From Plectrocnemia conspersa (Eukaryota; Arthropoda; Insecta; Trichoptera; Polycentropodidae), in the NCBI GenBank assembly GCA_009617715.1, contig VTFK01000539.1, forward strand, positions 124,001 to 188,000: a stretch of 64,000 bases of DNA, written 5' to 3'. How positions within the stretch are numbered: the first letter of the stretch is position 1; each line of letters starts with the position of its first letter. Below are positions 12,207 through 24,513 of this stretch, piece by piece. The translations under genes were made by a program, and so were the position numbers. The notes under the pieces were generated by a model that was given only the letters and a program-made list of their open reading frames with translations, made no database searches and was not told the DNA's origin.

Positions 12207-13302
12207 TAGAGTCTCCAATTACTCGAACCATCAACTACTCGAGTATCGAATATTAAAATTTTAAAATACTTGAGTACTCGAGTACTTTCGAGTATTTACA
12301 AAATGTACCAAAATAGCTATTATTCAAATTCGTGCACATATAAATAAATTAATAAAATACTTAGTATGTTAATTTTTACAATTATTTTAACTTCACGAAC
12401 ATACTTTTTAAAAACAATAATGCAAAAAGTGTATCGAATTTAATTTTACTGCTAACCTTTGGTTTTATTATGGAAAAAACCCTTTCCCTTGCTGTTGATG
12501 TTGGTCTTATTGTCATTAACGCGTTGGATAAGGCTTCTAATTTATATCTGTTCGCTTTTTATAGATATAACATTTTTTGAACTCTCTTTTTATGTTCTCT
12601 TCTTTCATTCCCTTCTCTACTTTTCTCTTATTTCCTTCAACTATTGACAAAATAGCATTTTGTAATTCTTCTTGAATAGATTTTTTTTCTTAACAATATA
12701 CAATATTCTACTTCTTCTGATTAATGCGAAGAATTTAAATCTATAACCTTCGAAGATGTATTTGGGTAAATCCCTTTCACTCTAGAGCTAAACGGTTCGC
12801 AAAGAACTGACTTTACTTTAAATGCCTTTAAAACACACAATTGTTTTGATTTATATTTTAAGCTGAGGGATCAGTATAAACAATTTACAACACTTTACGC
12901 TACAACTGCATAGTCATAAAACCTAAATTTTTTTTTGTTGATATTTCATATTGTTCATTGCCATAAATTAGATAAGTCGGGACTGTCGAACAGAAAACAC
13001 AAAATAAATTTCTCCGTCGTACCCACTAACATAGCCGACGACCGGAACTATGCAACTATGAAAAAATTATACCTGATAGTAACCGCTCTAACTCGGGACT
13101 TCGGGCATTAACGCCAAATAAAAGCAAGACGTTAACCTTTACCGGACCGAGTTAAAATTATTTTTGTTTCTGAAATATTTGAAAATTGTTTAATTTCGAG
13201 TATTAATCGAGTAATTTTCAAAATACTCGATTATCAAGTACTTGAAAAATAGACAAGTATACTCGAGTATCGAGTACTCGATTACTCGAATTGGAGACTC
13301 TA
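12207..13302. mobile_element. Non-autonomous hAT DNA transposon (1096 bp)
   Basis: The element starts TAGAGTCTCCAATT and ends with its exact complement AATTGGAGACTCTA. It is flanked by a perfect 8-bp duplication, CTATCGAT, the hallmark length of the hAT superfamily; the YAGAG-like tip also fits hAT. Just inside each end the motif CTCGAGTA and close variants (ACTCGA, TCGAGTA, ACTTGAGTA) recurs, about five times on the left (12217-12297) and about seven on the right (13196-13290), in both orientations. Such subterminal arrays are where hAT transposases bind. The interior is AT-rich with no hAT transposase or BED-finger motif that I can read, so it would depend on a transposase encoded elsewhere. 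The intact duplication and ends suggest a fairly recent insertion. Confidence 0.87.
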
Positions 13303-13310
13303 CTATCGAT
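13303..13310. repeat. hAT target-site duplication, right
   Basis: Perfect second copy of CTATCGAT directly after the right terminal repeat. Confidence 0.85.
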
Positions 13311-14520
13311 GTTTAGAACTGTATCTTTTAAAGTCTTCTAGCTTATTGAAAATTCTTCTTAGGTTCTCAGTTTCTGTTGGCAGATATCTTAATTTTCAAC
13401 AAACAGCGTTTTTAAGGACTATTTCTACTTGACTTGTACAACCTTAAAGTATTTGTGAAAAAATGATTTTACACGAAACAATTAAATTGGGTAAAATGAT
13501 CCGTCCTTTGCTTATTCTTTAGGAATTGATGCCGAGTAGTTTGCCTTTGGCAGTCAATTAGATACCAAAAAACAGTTTATTGTGAAAATATACGATTTTT
13601 GCATAAAAAATTTGATGTAATTATCGGGCGGCGGAGTCATAGAGTAGTCGCTGTTTCGAGAGTCGTCGTTGTGGTCGTCGATGATTGCCGATAACTAATC
13701 TATGTGAGTTGGTACTGTGGCAGGTGCTTACCGTTCGTCGTGCGTTTGACGAGTGTTGTAAAAATATGTGTATAGTATATAACAAACAGTTTTCTTATTT
13801 ATATTTGTATTTCAGTGTCGTTAATTTTTAAAATTCGACACAATATCTGAAACACGATAAAACAAGTATTTTTAAAAAAACACATCGTCTAATATTGTTT
13901 CAAATTGTTTTGTTATATTCTAGCTTAAAAGGGTTGAAAGCCAAATGTAAAAAAATCATTATGACAATTTTTAGGTCGTAAATATTTGACCCTCATAAAG
14001 AGAAAAAATCCCTTTCGGCTTCTGCCAAACACCTAATGTATAAAATGCTACAATTTCACACATCCAAAAGAATGTGCTTGAATATAATAAAATTTTATCG
14101 CAGACGATTCTAAAAATAAATATACACATGTTACGCTGTGATTTTAATGTAAACCAATTTATCATAAAACATCATCTAAGCCCACGCAAAAAATTGTATA
14201 TTAAACTAATTATTAATTTATCATTTTTTTTAAATGTCCCTTAGTTAAACCTATTTAGTAGATAATATTGCATTAGCACCGCCTATGATTGAGTAAAAAT
14301 ACATAACAGTAATTCATTTTAATTATTTCATTTTATAAGAATAGAAGATTGACTCAAATTATAGCATTAATTTAATCCAGTTTGGTGACGAAATAAATAT
14401 AAGGTGGCTGAAACATGAGAATAGGAATTTATAAATTTAGTCATTCCGACTTAGACGAATGACCTCTGAATATGTACATTCCAAAGTCCTAGTTAATATA
14501 TATGTGTTTTTCATTTGCAT
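13311..14520. other. AT-rich sequence with GC-richer patch
   Basis: 13620-13770 is GC-richer with repeated GTCGTCG/CGTCGT words, resembling 5'-UTR or regulatory sequence, but has no definable transcript. The remainder is AT-rich with no gene recognised. Confidence 0.3.
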
Positions 14521-15720
14521 ACTGTATATAATTTTCTTTTCACGTACATATAGAACGTAGTAAGAGTAAAAGACACAAGCAACCACGTGAAAATCCATCT
14601 AAAAAGACGTGAAGAGCATAAAAGGGAGAGCGGTCTCGCGAATAATGCATAGCGAACGAACACCCAGTGCCGTAATACTTATCCCTTTTCTCAGAGGAGA
14701 CTCTGTAAAATGCCAAAGGAGCACCTAAAAGGTTCTGCGAGATGATAGACCTCGATACCCACAGGGCTATTTGATTGTAAATCACCATATTGCCAAGGAA
14801 AATGCAAAGGGAGATTGGAAACAATAAATCTCGATCGGCGGATGACGCAGCCGCGAAAGAATCAACGTGTGTCTCTTTAAAGTCCCTGCGGTGAAAATTT
14901 ATGTCTTTGGATTTGTTTTAAATTTATGGTCTGCGGAATATAGGATTTCAAAGGAGGTAGATTTTGAGACTAGCTTGCAACGTTAAAGGATGTATCATAA
15001 TACCGTAAATCTACGTCAAATAGACGCCATTGTGTATTTCCGAGATTCACAATTTCCTTTCTACGGATACATCTAATAAATTATGTGAGTTTAGTTCTAA
15101 GCTTACGTAACTCATTTTATCATCAAAATATATTTGCTTAAAGAACGAATTATATGTATTCAAATATGGCTTTTCTTTCATATAGTAAATTTCGATCGCT
15201 TGAAAGACGTTACAGGCATTCATAAACGTCTTTATATATCAAAATGGCGTTGCTGTCAGTTAACACGTACATATGTATATGTGATAGGGTTTTCAGTTAG
15301 TATTCATCTTCGATCACGTAGTATGGGCTTCGAACGCTCCGAGCATCTTTTAGATTATATTATTTATATCATAGATATCCGCGTAATAAGGCAAAATCGA
15401 ATTTCTAAAAGGCTATATTACCACTGGCGTAAATAGGGGTCACCCCTCGCAAAAGGTCTAAACAAATAAAGCTCGAGTGTCAGCAGAATGGGATTCGGCC
15501 GCAAGGTGGGTTAACCGGGAAAACCCAGCGAATCGCATATAAATGTCAAAATGTTGGCTTTTTGGGACCTCCCATAATTTTTTCATGCATTTTTGTCGTT
15601 TTATTTTTAGCGCTCCGTGCGCAAAAAGAGAATATTCAGAGCAAATGCTCTCTCGCGTGACTTAACCAATTAGCGGTTAAAGATAATGCAATAAATATAT
15701 ATGTGCTGATCATATATGCT
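14521..15720. other. Unique island with AGGGGTCACCCCT palindrome
   Basis: This is one of the longest islands of complex sequence in the window. Short open frames lie on both strands (14540-14824 minus, 94 codons; 15134-15436 plus, 100 codons) without recognisable domains. At 15435-15447 the 13-base palindrome AGGGGTCACCCCT contains an everted GGGTCA-type half-site. The open frames are most easily explained by the lower AT content. Confidence 0.3.
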
Positions 15721-16369
15721 ACCTAATATGAAATAAATATACATATACAATACAAATTAGTGCAACGATCCAGCAACTTTTCAATATGTAAAATTTAGTA
15801 GTTCTGTATTATCAATTGTAAGTTCGTCAGAAATAATTTGTATAGGTTCCTGTAATACAATTTGTAATATATTATACATAGTTCTAATTGATTATAAATA
15901 TTTTTTTGCTGATGGAAATTTAAAATATTTTATTAACCTTCAGCCTTATATCTAGATGCTTTAAATAATACATTAAAAACGCTCATATATAAACTCAGTT
16001 GTGTATTATTTATTTGTGCATCTTAACAACGCAGGTAGTAAATTTTTGCCGATGTACTGTTGTAGTACCTACAATCTAATATAACACTTTTTGTTGTTTG
16101 CAAAATGTATTTTTTATATTTATGTTATTTATAATAGCCATGTATAAATAAAAGTTAAAGAATAATTTTAAAGAACATTTCGTATATGCCGAAATTCAGA
16201 AATCACTTATCTTTTAAAGATTGTGCAGTTATGGACTGATATTAATTTTTGAATCTCATTTAAATAAATAAAAATAAAATTTACATTTAAGTCTGTCTGA
16301 GGTAGTTTATTATGATAATATGTTTTTTTATTTGACAGCAAAAATAATCATAAGGTAACTTTCTACTGT
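15721..16369. other. AT-rich spacer
   Basis: AT-rich sequence with no gene, transposon protein motif or clear repeat recognised. Confidence 0.55.
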
Positions 16370-16407
16370 AAAATAATAGAGCAAACTTTAATTTGCTCTA
16401 TTATTTT
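16370..16407. repeat. Perfect 16-bp-arm hairpin
   Basis: AAAATAATAGAGCAAA and its exact complement flank the 6-base loop CTTTAA. The perfect arms and tiny loop resemble the hairpins at 33502, 44855, 47968 and 54800. Confidence 0.85.
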
Positions 16408-16749
16408 TAAAATAAGAAAAAATAGTCCTTACCTTTTTTTATTATAACATAATGTATGTTGTATGTATGTGCCTATTTTTATTACTAAAACTGTATTACA
16501 TAATCAATATTGTAACTACGAATATATCTTTCGTTTATTATTCGATATTCGAATAATTGGAAATAAGCGTTGAGAATGCTCCGCTTGTGATATCGTGACA
16601 TATATTTGTAATTAATTCTGAGCCAGACATGTTTTTGCTTAAATTATATTGTTGTAATTCCAGTATCCAAGTTTTTTTTCTGTGGTTCATCTAAAAATGT
16701 TTTGCTTAATACGAAAATATTTTCTATTGATTATGTAATCGCAGTAAAT

Positions 16750-17050
16750 AGCCTACTCACAGGCTATTAGTCGGTCACTCCATGTCATCAGGGCTAACTG
16801 TACGTCTTTTTAAGCTCCGTATTGACAAATAAACAGCATTTTAGAAAATACAAGAACTATAGGTTAATAGGTCCATACTTCGTCTCGTGTATGGTCTCGA
16901 GCTGTCGTAAAGGGGGGAAGCAGGAGCTTTCTTGGTCGATGCTTCGACGTAGCTCCGCTACGTGCGAGCTTAAATGAATTTCTACCAATTGAGACGGCTT
17001 GGGGATAGAAATAGATCTGTTGTTTTTTTGTTTAACCGTTGGAGTTTAAA
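16750..17050. other. GC-richer patch with CGTAGCTC motif
   Basis: It contains GCTTCGACGTAGCTCCGCTACGT, in which ACGTAGC and GCTACGT pair. The word CTTCG followed closely by CGTAGCTC also occurs near 21078-21095. No coding frame is seen. It may be a piece of an unnamed repeat. Confidence 0.3.
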
Positions 17051-17189
17051 CAGGTAGAGATCTGACAACACTGTAAAAGTGCAATATTTGTTGGAAAAGT
17101 TAAAAATATTTTTCTACAAATATTAATTTATACTTCCCAAAAAAAGATGACAAATATTTAATTATGGAATAGTTAAAAAAACAAATTAA

Positions 17190-17920
17190 GTATCTAGTGG
17201 TGATTGACAGTAGACTGATTTTATGATAAACGTCTCTTTGGGCTTAATGTACATAGATAATCTTATTCATTTAAATGAGATTATCTATGCACATCGCCAA
17301 AGTTTGCGCTAAGACGCCAAGGATGCTGGGCTTTTTTATGCGGAGCGTGTCACTTCAATACTTTATTGTCGAATCGCGTTCTGTACGATACGTTAGTTTG
17401 TAGCATCCCAGAAAATGGCTGCATTGTCCGGAATTTATATGAAGCAAAGTATTCTTTGTTGCTGGAGAGAATCCAAAAAATTGAAAATTAGAGATATCTC
17501 TACAAGAATTCGAATTCGTGTTTATACGAAAGAAGTCGAATTCGTGTTTATATCTTAGTGCCTTTTTACTAGGAGCGCTGGGATACAAATCATTGTATTC
17601 TCAGCGTAGCGTCTACTCAAGAAAGCAATTTTTAAAGTTGTTAATGTGCAGTGTCGACAACTTGTCAATGATCAGTGACTAGGCTGTGAGTGCCATATGG
17701 AGTCGCGATCGCGTTCCTTATTCTTGCCTATTGCGGCCAGGACGTCGACGCTTGAGAACACTCTTATTGTACAAGCCATCCAGCTTCTCAACGAGCTTCC
17801 CAAACATTATGATGTTCTCGGCGATGGCTAGGAAGAGCTGGACAAATTTATGAGGGATGGTGCTCATCTATTTTAGGCGTGCACCATAACTATTTTTTAA
17901 TTTGTTTAAAAACTTTTATT
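17190..17920 (+). mobile_element. CR1/Jockey-like retrotransposon 3' end, copy B
   Basis: In shifting plus frames this reads as the thumb and C-terminal region of a non-LTR reverse transcriptase: YLVVIDSRLI (expected YLGVIIDSxL), AHIAKVCAKTPRMLGFFMRS, NLYEAKYSLLLERIQK, AFLLGALGYKSL, and the tail ESRSRSLFLPIAARTSTLEN. A short minus frame here is only its shadow. Stops and frame changes make it a pseudogene. The last 300 bases align with copies at 6.7-6.95 kb and 36.36-36.62 kb, including the 3' untranslated words GTGCACCATAA and TTTTTTAAT. Two internal duplications are visible: a CATAGATAATCT inverted pair at 17252-17289, and CGAATTCGTGTTTATA repeated at about 17510 and 17537. Confidence 0.82.
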
Positions 17921-18139
17921 ATTATTTGTATAGTGGCCATTATGACGCATTAGGTAGACATGTCAAGTCTTGATAGTCAAATTTTTAATAAAAAATAAAA
18001 TGACCGTTTTTCTATTTCATCGTCAATATAATTCTTGGTGTTTCTCTTCGGTATTTATTCGTCCTTCAGAGAATATTTGCACACAAATATTATTGGACGC
18101 TTGGCAGTTGATGCTCACTAAACACAAGCAGAATTTATT
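17921..18139. other. AT-rich spacer
   Basis: Follows the retrotransposon tail; no gene is supported. The two short frames on opposite strands between 17970 and 18263 overlap each other across the following hairpin. Confidence 0.45.
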
Positions 18140-18191
18140 GGTGATCCTTAGATATATAAATATAAAAAGTCTAACGGTTCTAAGGATCACC
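18140..18191. repeat. 13-bp-arm hairpin
   Basis: GGTGATCCTTAGA at 18140-18152 pairs perfectly with TCTAAGGATCACC at 18179-18191 around a 26-base AT-rich loop. Confidence 0.8.
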
Positions 18192-18699
18192 ACAACGCAA
18201 AAATCGCACAACGCAATGCTGAAATATATATTACACTCATTGAGAGGCGCTGTCTTCTTTTAGCAGCTGCTTCTCATTTGTTTTTATTTTGCATCGATTA
18301 CCATTCGCCATAAGACACCAAGTTAGTCTTCTAGCTGTAATATGTACATACTCTCGCCGGTATATACTGTAAAAACGCTTTAACTATGCGTCCAGATGAC
18401 AACAAGATTATATTTACACAATAATATTTTAATAAATATTTATTATATTTTGCGCAAATTTAAATAGTATAATTCATGCACGATACAAATTATATATGTA
18501 TTTTTCTTTTGAATAATTCAAATATATATTTTTTATTTCTATTTAAGTCTGTCACACGTACAAAGGGTTTATTGTAACCATTCTAGTTAATGTCATAATT
18601 AAGTTGGTTTATTTGCAGATATTTTGCTAATTAAATTTTTAAAAATATGTAGATCCTTACAGATGGAATATATTTATAATTTAGAGTTCTAACTTAATT

Positions 18700-19400
18700 T
18701 AATATTATAAGGGGTATTTTCAACTGACTCTCTCGAGGGCTTTGTCAACATTTAACTGTTTTTCGAAACCGCTTCAAGTGTTCACTCGTTAATAAAGTTA
18801 TCACACCGTTTTAAGCCACTCCAGTTGCAAATTTCATTTCAACAAAAACGTTCGCAGCCTCTCGTTCCAGCTTGAACGCGCATGTCCGAAACTTAAATGA
18901 GAAACTTTTCCTAGCACTTTCCGGAGCTTTTCCTGTTCTATTTCCCCTTTTTTCACTCCAGCAGAACCGCGACAAGAGTATGCGGCTAGTGTCAAAGAGA
19001 AAGAAAATTACATTTCCTGCCGTAATTGTATTGTAATTCTGCCCGGCGCGCGTGTGTGTTGTATGGCTCTTGTTTCACTACCTGCGGTTGCTTAACTTTC
19101 GCGAACAATACAAAACGTGAGTTTAAAACACACTCGGAAAATTCTCCTTGCTTAGGATAATTTTCTGAGAATTTTGGTTCACGTATAAATTTTCGGACAC
19201 ACGCAGCTCTATTACTTTTTTCTGTTATTTCTGTTTTTGTGCGTACATACTTTTGTTGCGGCGACGGCTCGCTGCCTAATGGACGGAAAAGCGAAAATAA
19301 ATCAGGACGAAAATGGGCAAAGTTTTGCAAGTCGATATGAAATCCTCGTTTGTGGCGTCCATTTTAATGACGAATGGCCGCCGTTTTTACTTGACCCGTT
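18700..19400. other. Unique GC-richer island with 112-codon minus frame
   Basis: The minus strand has an uninterrupted frame at 18992-19330. Its conceptual product is basic and low in hydrophobics, without a domain I recognise. Splice-like signals at its ends were not identified and codon usage is unremarkable, so I do not call a gene. The island may be regulatory DNA. Confidence 0.3.
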
Positions 19401-19929
19401 AGTCATAATATAGAGGGACAACCGTATAATGTTAAATACACACGAGTAATATATAAATAATTTATCCACATGCTATAGATAAATTATGTACATATATAAA
19501 TATATTTTATATATTATTAAATCGAAATGGATTTTTGAAGGGCGGAATTATATGAGAAATCATATTTGGATTAGCCTTTCAATCAAGAAGACTCAAAAAT
19601 ATGTATTCAATATGTAATGTATCGCATTAGATTGATTAAGATATGAAATTGAACCTACTTATCGATGAATGCGATGAGTAAATTAATATTTTTTATATGC
19701 AATTTGACTCCGTGCTTAATATACGCATATAAATATATAACGGAATTTAATAATTTCCACTTAAGTTATTAATAAGTAATATTTCATAGGTTATTAATAA
19801 GTAATAATTATATTATAGACTTGTTTTTATATGTAGTAAAATATTGATCAAAACAATGTTTTTATGTTTTTAAAGGGCTTTTGAGAAAATAAATAAAAAT
19901 ATCTATTGTTGCTGTATGATTTCAGTACT

Positions 19930-20170
19930 ATGAAGAAATAATGAGACAGCTTCATTTGTATTTGGTTTAATGAACCATTATGCTAAACAGTATCATTTTT
20001 CTTCTAGATTATTAGATATTTTGGTAGCAATTTTGTTTAGCTGTTCAATCTCTCTATAGCCAAATTGGTGATTGGGGATGATGTTTTCTTATTTCAGTAT
20101 TGGTTTCAATCTCCGAAGAAATAGTTTTTCGATTACTTTTGATAAGATCAATATCAGACTTTAAGTAGAA
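19930..20170 (-). mobile_element. Jockey-type RT fragment (fingers region)
   Basis: A single minus-strand frame reads LSKVIEKLFLRRLKPILK, a stop, ENIIPNHQFGYREIEQLNK, then ISNNLEEK, a stop, YCLA. These match the Jockey reverse transcriptase blocks LSKLFEKLLLKRLKPI, IIPNHQFGFRxxHST and LEEKKYCxAVFLD that precede the first catalytic Asp. Only stops, not frameshifts, disrupt it. Similar but unreadable sequence may continue to about 20360. The rest of the enzyme is absent, so this is an isolated fragment. It is a different segment from the Jockey piece at 9 kb. Confidence 0.8.
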
Positions 20171-20359
20171 AAAGCGTTTAATCTCAAAGGTCAGAAGTAT
20201 TTAAATAGCAATGAATTGTTTACGATTTTTTAACTCTTAATCGGTTTTTTATATGATTTTAAAATGAAATAGGCAGTTTTAAAAAAATATGGAGGTTTTG
20301 GACAGGTTTTTTCTGTGGACAGAGTTTAGTCATACAATTTGTCTGTCGGTGAACCTTAA

Positions 20360-21000
20360 TCTCGGTTTTTCAATAATCCAAAGAGTTTTTATTTATTATT
20401 ATCTTGTTCCAAATATGATAAATGTCCCTTGATTATTTCCATCCATTATAACAAATTATCATCCTATTGAAATTTGCTCTCTTTAAGGATCATCTAGTTG
20501 TTTGTTCATAAATAATAATAATATATCTACAGTAATATACTGTATATAATCACATTCTAAATATTACATATATTTTTTACTATTCCCGAGAAAATCGAAA
20601 AATTAAAATGAGAATTCTCATTTTTCGAGAAATAAAAAAACATTACAGAATCAGAATGCCTAGTTAGATATAAATAATAAATGTTATTATTCTTCCACAT
20701 TTTTTTAATTTATGATACTTTACTACACTGTGTTATAATTATAAATATGATCATAAATTTAAATGTAAACTCAAACAACATGGAAAAGTAGTTAAATTAG
20801 TGATATAAAGTGAAAAAGAGAATCGAAATGATAATACACTAAAAAAGTATTTGTGTATTATAAATATGACATACAACATTCCTTATTTATACTTTTATGA
20901 AACCACCTAGTCGGGGTCTATTTTATTAAAGGAAACGCAATATATGCTATATTAAATAAGTTACGCTGCATTATATTAAAAAATATATTTAGTATTAAAA
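20360..21000. other. AT-rich spacer
   Basis: AT-rich. A 9-bp stem (ATAATACAC with GTGTATTAT) occurs at about 20832-20862. No gene is seen. Confidence 0.5.
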
Positions 21001-21007
21001 CGTATAT

Positions 21008-21135
21008 GTATGCCCTCTAGGGCATAGATCTTTCTGAAGGCGTAGAAGTGCCGTAAGCTCCTCCTCTGGTGGTTTAGTCTTCGCGGCGTAGCTCTAGACT
21101 AAACCACCAGGTTTGGCTCGACTAGTCAAGGGCGA
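21008..21135. repeat. Cluster of three stem-loops in a GC-rich patch
   Basis: In sequence: TATGCCCT with AGGGCATA around a 2-base loop at about 21009-21026; CTGGTGGTTTAGTCT at 21066-21080 with its perfect 15-bp complement at 21096-21110 around a 15-base loop; and GGGCGAAGCCC at about 21129. The patch stands out sharply in an AT-rich region. It might be a structured RNA or a transposon end; no protein is encoded. Confidence 0.6.
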
Positions 21136-21499
21136 AGCCCCGGCTGCTAACCATTTGGTCTTTTGCGGTGTGCTAAACTGAGACCGTACTGAAAACATCA
21201 CTTATTTACCAATATGAGAAAATCATATTTTGGAGATTCGGACGACTTCTTGGCATTAATAGCCAAATAATGTGACTTTTTAATGTTTTTTTTTTTAAAT
21301 TAATGTTGTATTATTTATTTATTTAATTTATTTTTAATATAATTTATGTGGCACTAGTTATATGCTTATGTAATCATGTTTTATAACAGTAGTTAGATTG
21401 CTATAAGGCTGGTTCAATTTAAATCCAGATTATCTCATTTTGAGGTATTTCAGATTGACCATTCTTAAAGTTTTTATTTTAGGCTTTGTTGTTGATTTT

Positions 21500-22500
21500 A
21501 GTGTTATTGTTATCACTGCACTTGAACGTGACATGCATGAAGTGTGAATATATTCTCTTCCTGCGTGTTAATGAAAATCCTTTTCTGATTTTAAGCTCTT
21601 GGAGGATGGAAGCACTCGAGCGTCTAGCAGTCGACGAGAACTGAAGCAATCACCATCAACACAACAACAAGTATCTATCATTTTTCTCTTTACTTCACAT
21701 AGAACAGATTTTCGTTTGATATAAAGAAAATGCTAAAAATGTTCAAATTGTTTCCCTTAAATCAAATTGAATTTCATCGGAAAATTATTAAATATGTATA
21801 ACGTATAATTCTGATTGAATAGTTCGCAAATTTCGAGTACGTAATTGGGTAGAAATTGCTGATACGGCAATCTTGAAATATCAGTTTATTAATGCGAAAG
21901 CATGCTATCAAAGTAGCGTAACCTAATCACTCGGGATTCATTAGGAAACAAGCGCCGTAGATTGAAGTGGCCCTGAGCATCGAGGTTGCTTAGAAAGTTC
22001 AAATACATATGTATGTTTAACTTTAAGCGGAAATCATTATCGATTTTTGTGAAAAAATGCTGATGAGCCGTGAGCAGCTTTAGCGAAAAGTTTCCGATCA
22101 AAGTGGGGAATGCTATAAAACGGAAAATCCGGTAAACATTGTTGGTGCCGTTGCTACGGCCATGGCGAAAACTTGAAATTCAGAAGGGCGTAAGCTTGAT
22201 TCCGGCGTAATCCGATTTAAGCCTCCGGTCCGTGATCTAAATTTTCAATAACATACATATAGTCGCACGAAGGGACTATCCGCTCCGGGTTCTCCTTCTA
22301 TTTTGGAAAACCCTCGCTACCCTTAAAAGATTTGCCTCATGGAATTATCGCATAACTGGACCCGCCTGCAATCATTTGGGTATATCGGAAAAAAGATCAA
22401 ATCTTATGTAATACATTCGTATAAACCGCGTACGAACATTGAATGTGAAATTCGAGGCCATGTTTGATGGAGCAATCGACAAAATCGCTGTAGAAAAAAA
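21500..22500. other. Unique island, no gene recognised
   Basis: Higher-complexity sequence from about 21500, strongest at 21840-22480. The minus frame of 70 codons at 21889-22101 has no recognisable motif. No retrotransposon motif was readable in six frames. Candidate regulatory DNA by composition only. Confidence 0.25.
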
Positions 22501-23250
22501 TAAGCCATTCCGTATAATCAAGATAAAAATATAATTTTTAACAAAGTTGTAGATACTTTGATATTGCTAGTTATTATTAAAAATATAAATACCCTTGAAT
22601 CCATAACGAAATGTAATATAAAATTTATTTTATAACATCATTAAGAAAGCATTAAGACAAGAGCTTTAAAAAAGTACCTCTTTTAAATCCCATACTTAAA
22701 CTAACACAGTATTTTAAATGAGTGTGCTATAAATTTAAACTTGAATTAATTGCTAATTTATTATAAACTAGGTATCTCATTTATCTTTGTTCGGTTCAAA
22801 ATTACTTCGTTACTTATACATATATCCTATATTTTAATACACGTGTACATGTCGTAAGAATCGTTATAAATATGACAGACTAAAGTGTGACTTTGTTTCA
22901 TCACTAGAACAAATTTACCTGTCACGTATAATGAATGCAATAAACACACATGTTAAATAATACATATTTTTTCCCATCGATGTAAAAATGATTAAATAAT
23001 TTTGTAAAATACAACATGGCGGACTCTAAATAGTATTATAAAATATAATAATAATTAAAGCGCGCATAAATATATACGATTAGATTAATAACAATATACA
23101 CCTACAATGATTTTGTAATTTAAATATTTGTTTCTGTATTTATTACTTGTTTTATATGTTTTATTTTATTAACATTCGAATGTAGTAGATAAGCAAATAC
23201 AAATCGTATTTTAATATATTTTTTATTTATAAAAAAGGTATCGCAACGGT
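22501..23250. other. AT-rich spacer
   Basis: AT-rich with no gene or repeat recognised. Confidence 0.55.
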
Positions 23251-23600
23251 TGGAAGAAAAGAGATGTATTTGTTCAGTTAAAAAAAATCTGTAAAAGGCT
23301 CGGTCGTAAAGTTACCGTCTTTCGCTCACGCCCTCGCCTTTTGATATACTGTACGCCGTTGACCCGAAATCGGGATCTAAAATAAAAATCCCCTTATAAG
23401 CCCTTCTGTGATGTATTCCTTGCGAAAGGATGTTACCTTTACGTCGGTTAATTCGTGCGTTAAGGACCCTTCCGATTATTTCATGCGATCGCTTGGGTTT
23501 ACGCCGGATTTCGATGGCGTCAGATATAAATATTTACCGGGTAGTAATTAGTAGTTAGAATAATCTAATTGGCAGTTGAGTGAGATTGAATTTTGCTTAT
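23251..23600. other. CpG-richer unique island
   Basis: Contains many CpG words and no open frame of note. Candidate conserved non-coding element by composition. Confidence 0.25.
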
Positions 23601-23719
23601 AGTGAGGTTCGTCTTGGTTGACAAAGTACGATACTATATTCCAAAAATCCTAGCAAAAAGGCACTATTTTAAAATAAGGATACTATACGTACTCCCACTT
23701 GTAAGATATCTAAGAAATT

Positions 23720-24513
23720 TTATCTAAAATAAAATCGTAATTTCACGAAAAAAATATAATCAGAATTAGCAAGATCTGGAGCAGTACACATCAGAGCTTC
23801 CACTTTTTATCCAAAACATACGCACGCTGGATTAAGATAATCACACATTGGGAGTTGACAACCAGTTACTGTGATTTTTTTATTAATTTGTGCGAAAAAT
23901 GGAAGCCTTGCCGTTCACTGGTCTAGAGAGTATGATGATTGCTTGATAATATCACACTTTATTTATTTTAGTTTCTGTTGGATCAATTACCATTGTGAAA
24001 AACTATCCTATTTCTGTTTACTAATTGTGGTTTAATTTGATTAATTTATCTCAACAATGTTTGGCTGCAATTGTTTGATTGCGTTCCAAAAGTACATAAT
24101 ATATAATTCTCCTGTAGTATAAAAAAAAGCAATGGATTTTGGCTTCGGTGTGGTTAATGGGGCTTTCCCAGCTATAAGCTAATGCCTTTTTGTAAAAACA
24201 TCATTTTTTATCTCCGGTTACTTATTGATGCAAACAGGCTCGCAAAATAAAATTCCCACGCGATGCAAATACTTCACCACAGTTGACTAGTTGACTACCG
24301 TATGCAGTGCAATCTCCATGTTATTTTAATGTAGTATATCGATGTCAATTATAACTTTCAACTTGTCATCAGCCGCCTGGTATGTACGTGATTTATCAAC
24401 CAATGAAAATCTCCGGATCGGAGTTTTATATACCACCTCCATGTTTTTGTTACCACAGTTGCAGTATTATTACTATTATCTTTACCAAATAAATGCACTT
24501 TATCGGCAGACAT
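23720..24513 (-). mobile_element. Mariner transposase pseudogene, near full span
   Basis: The minus strand, starting at a possible ATG at 24513, reads the mariner order of blocks: an N-terminal piece around HLFGKDNSNN; RSGDF with SLVDKSRT and ADDKLKVIIDID in the next frame (expected FRSGDFSLxDxPRSGRPxxxDDxLK); NQSTVVKYLHRVG (second helix-turn-helix, expected SHSTVxxHLxxxG); YYVLLERNQTIAAKHC (expected YYELLPxNQTIxAELY); VFHNGN where HHDN is expected, so the second catalytic Asp is Gly; and APDLANSDYIFF (expected SPDLAPSDYHLF), which keeps the third Asp. About 790 bases remain of the roughly 1,035 of a full gene. Multiple frameshifts and stops make it inactive. Terminal inverted repeats were not located. 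Confidence 0.82.

Noticed and set aside
12459..12647. Leu/Phe-rich frame inside the hAT element as a transposase
   Set aside because: It has no BED finger or hAT dimerisation motif and is only 62 codons of AT-driven hydrophobic residues.
18992..19330. 112-codon minus frame as a gene
   Set aside because: No recognisable domain, no clear splice sites and no codon bias; kept only as part of a unique island.
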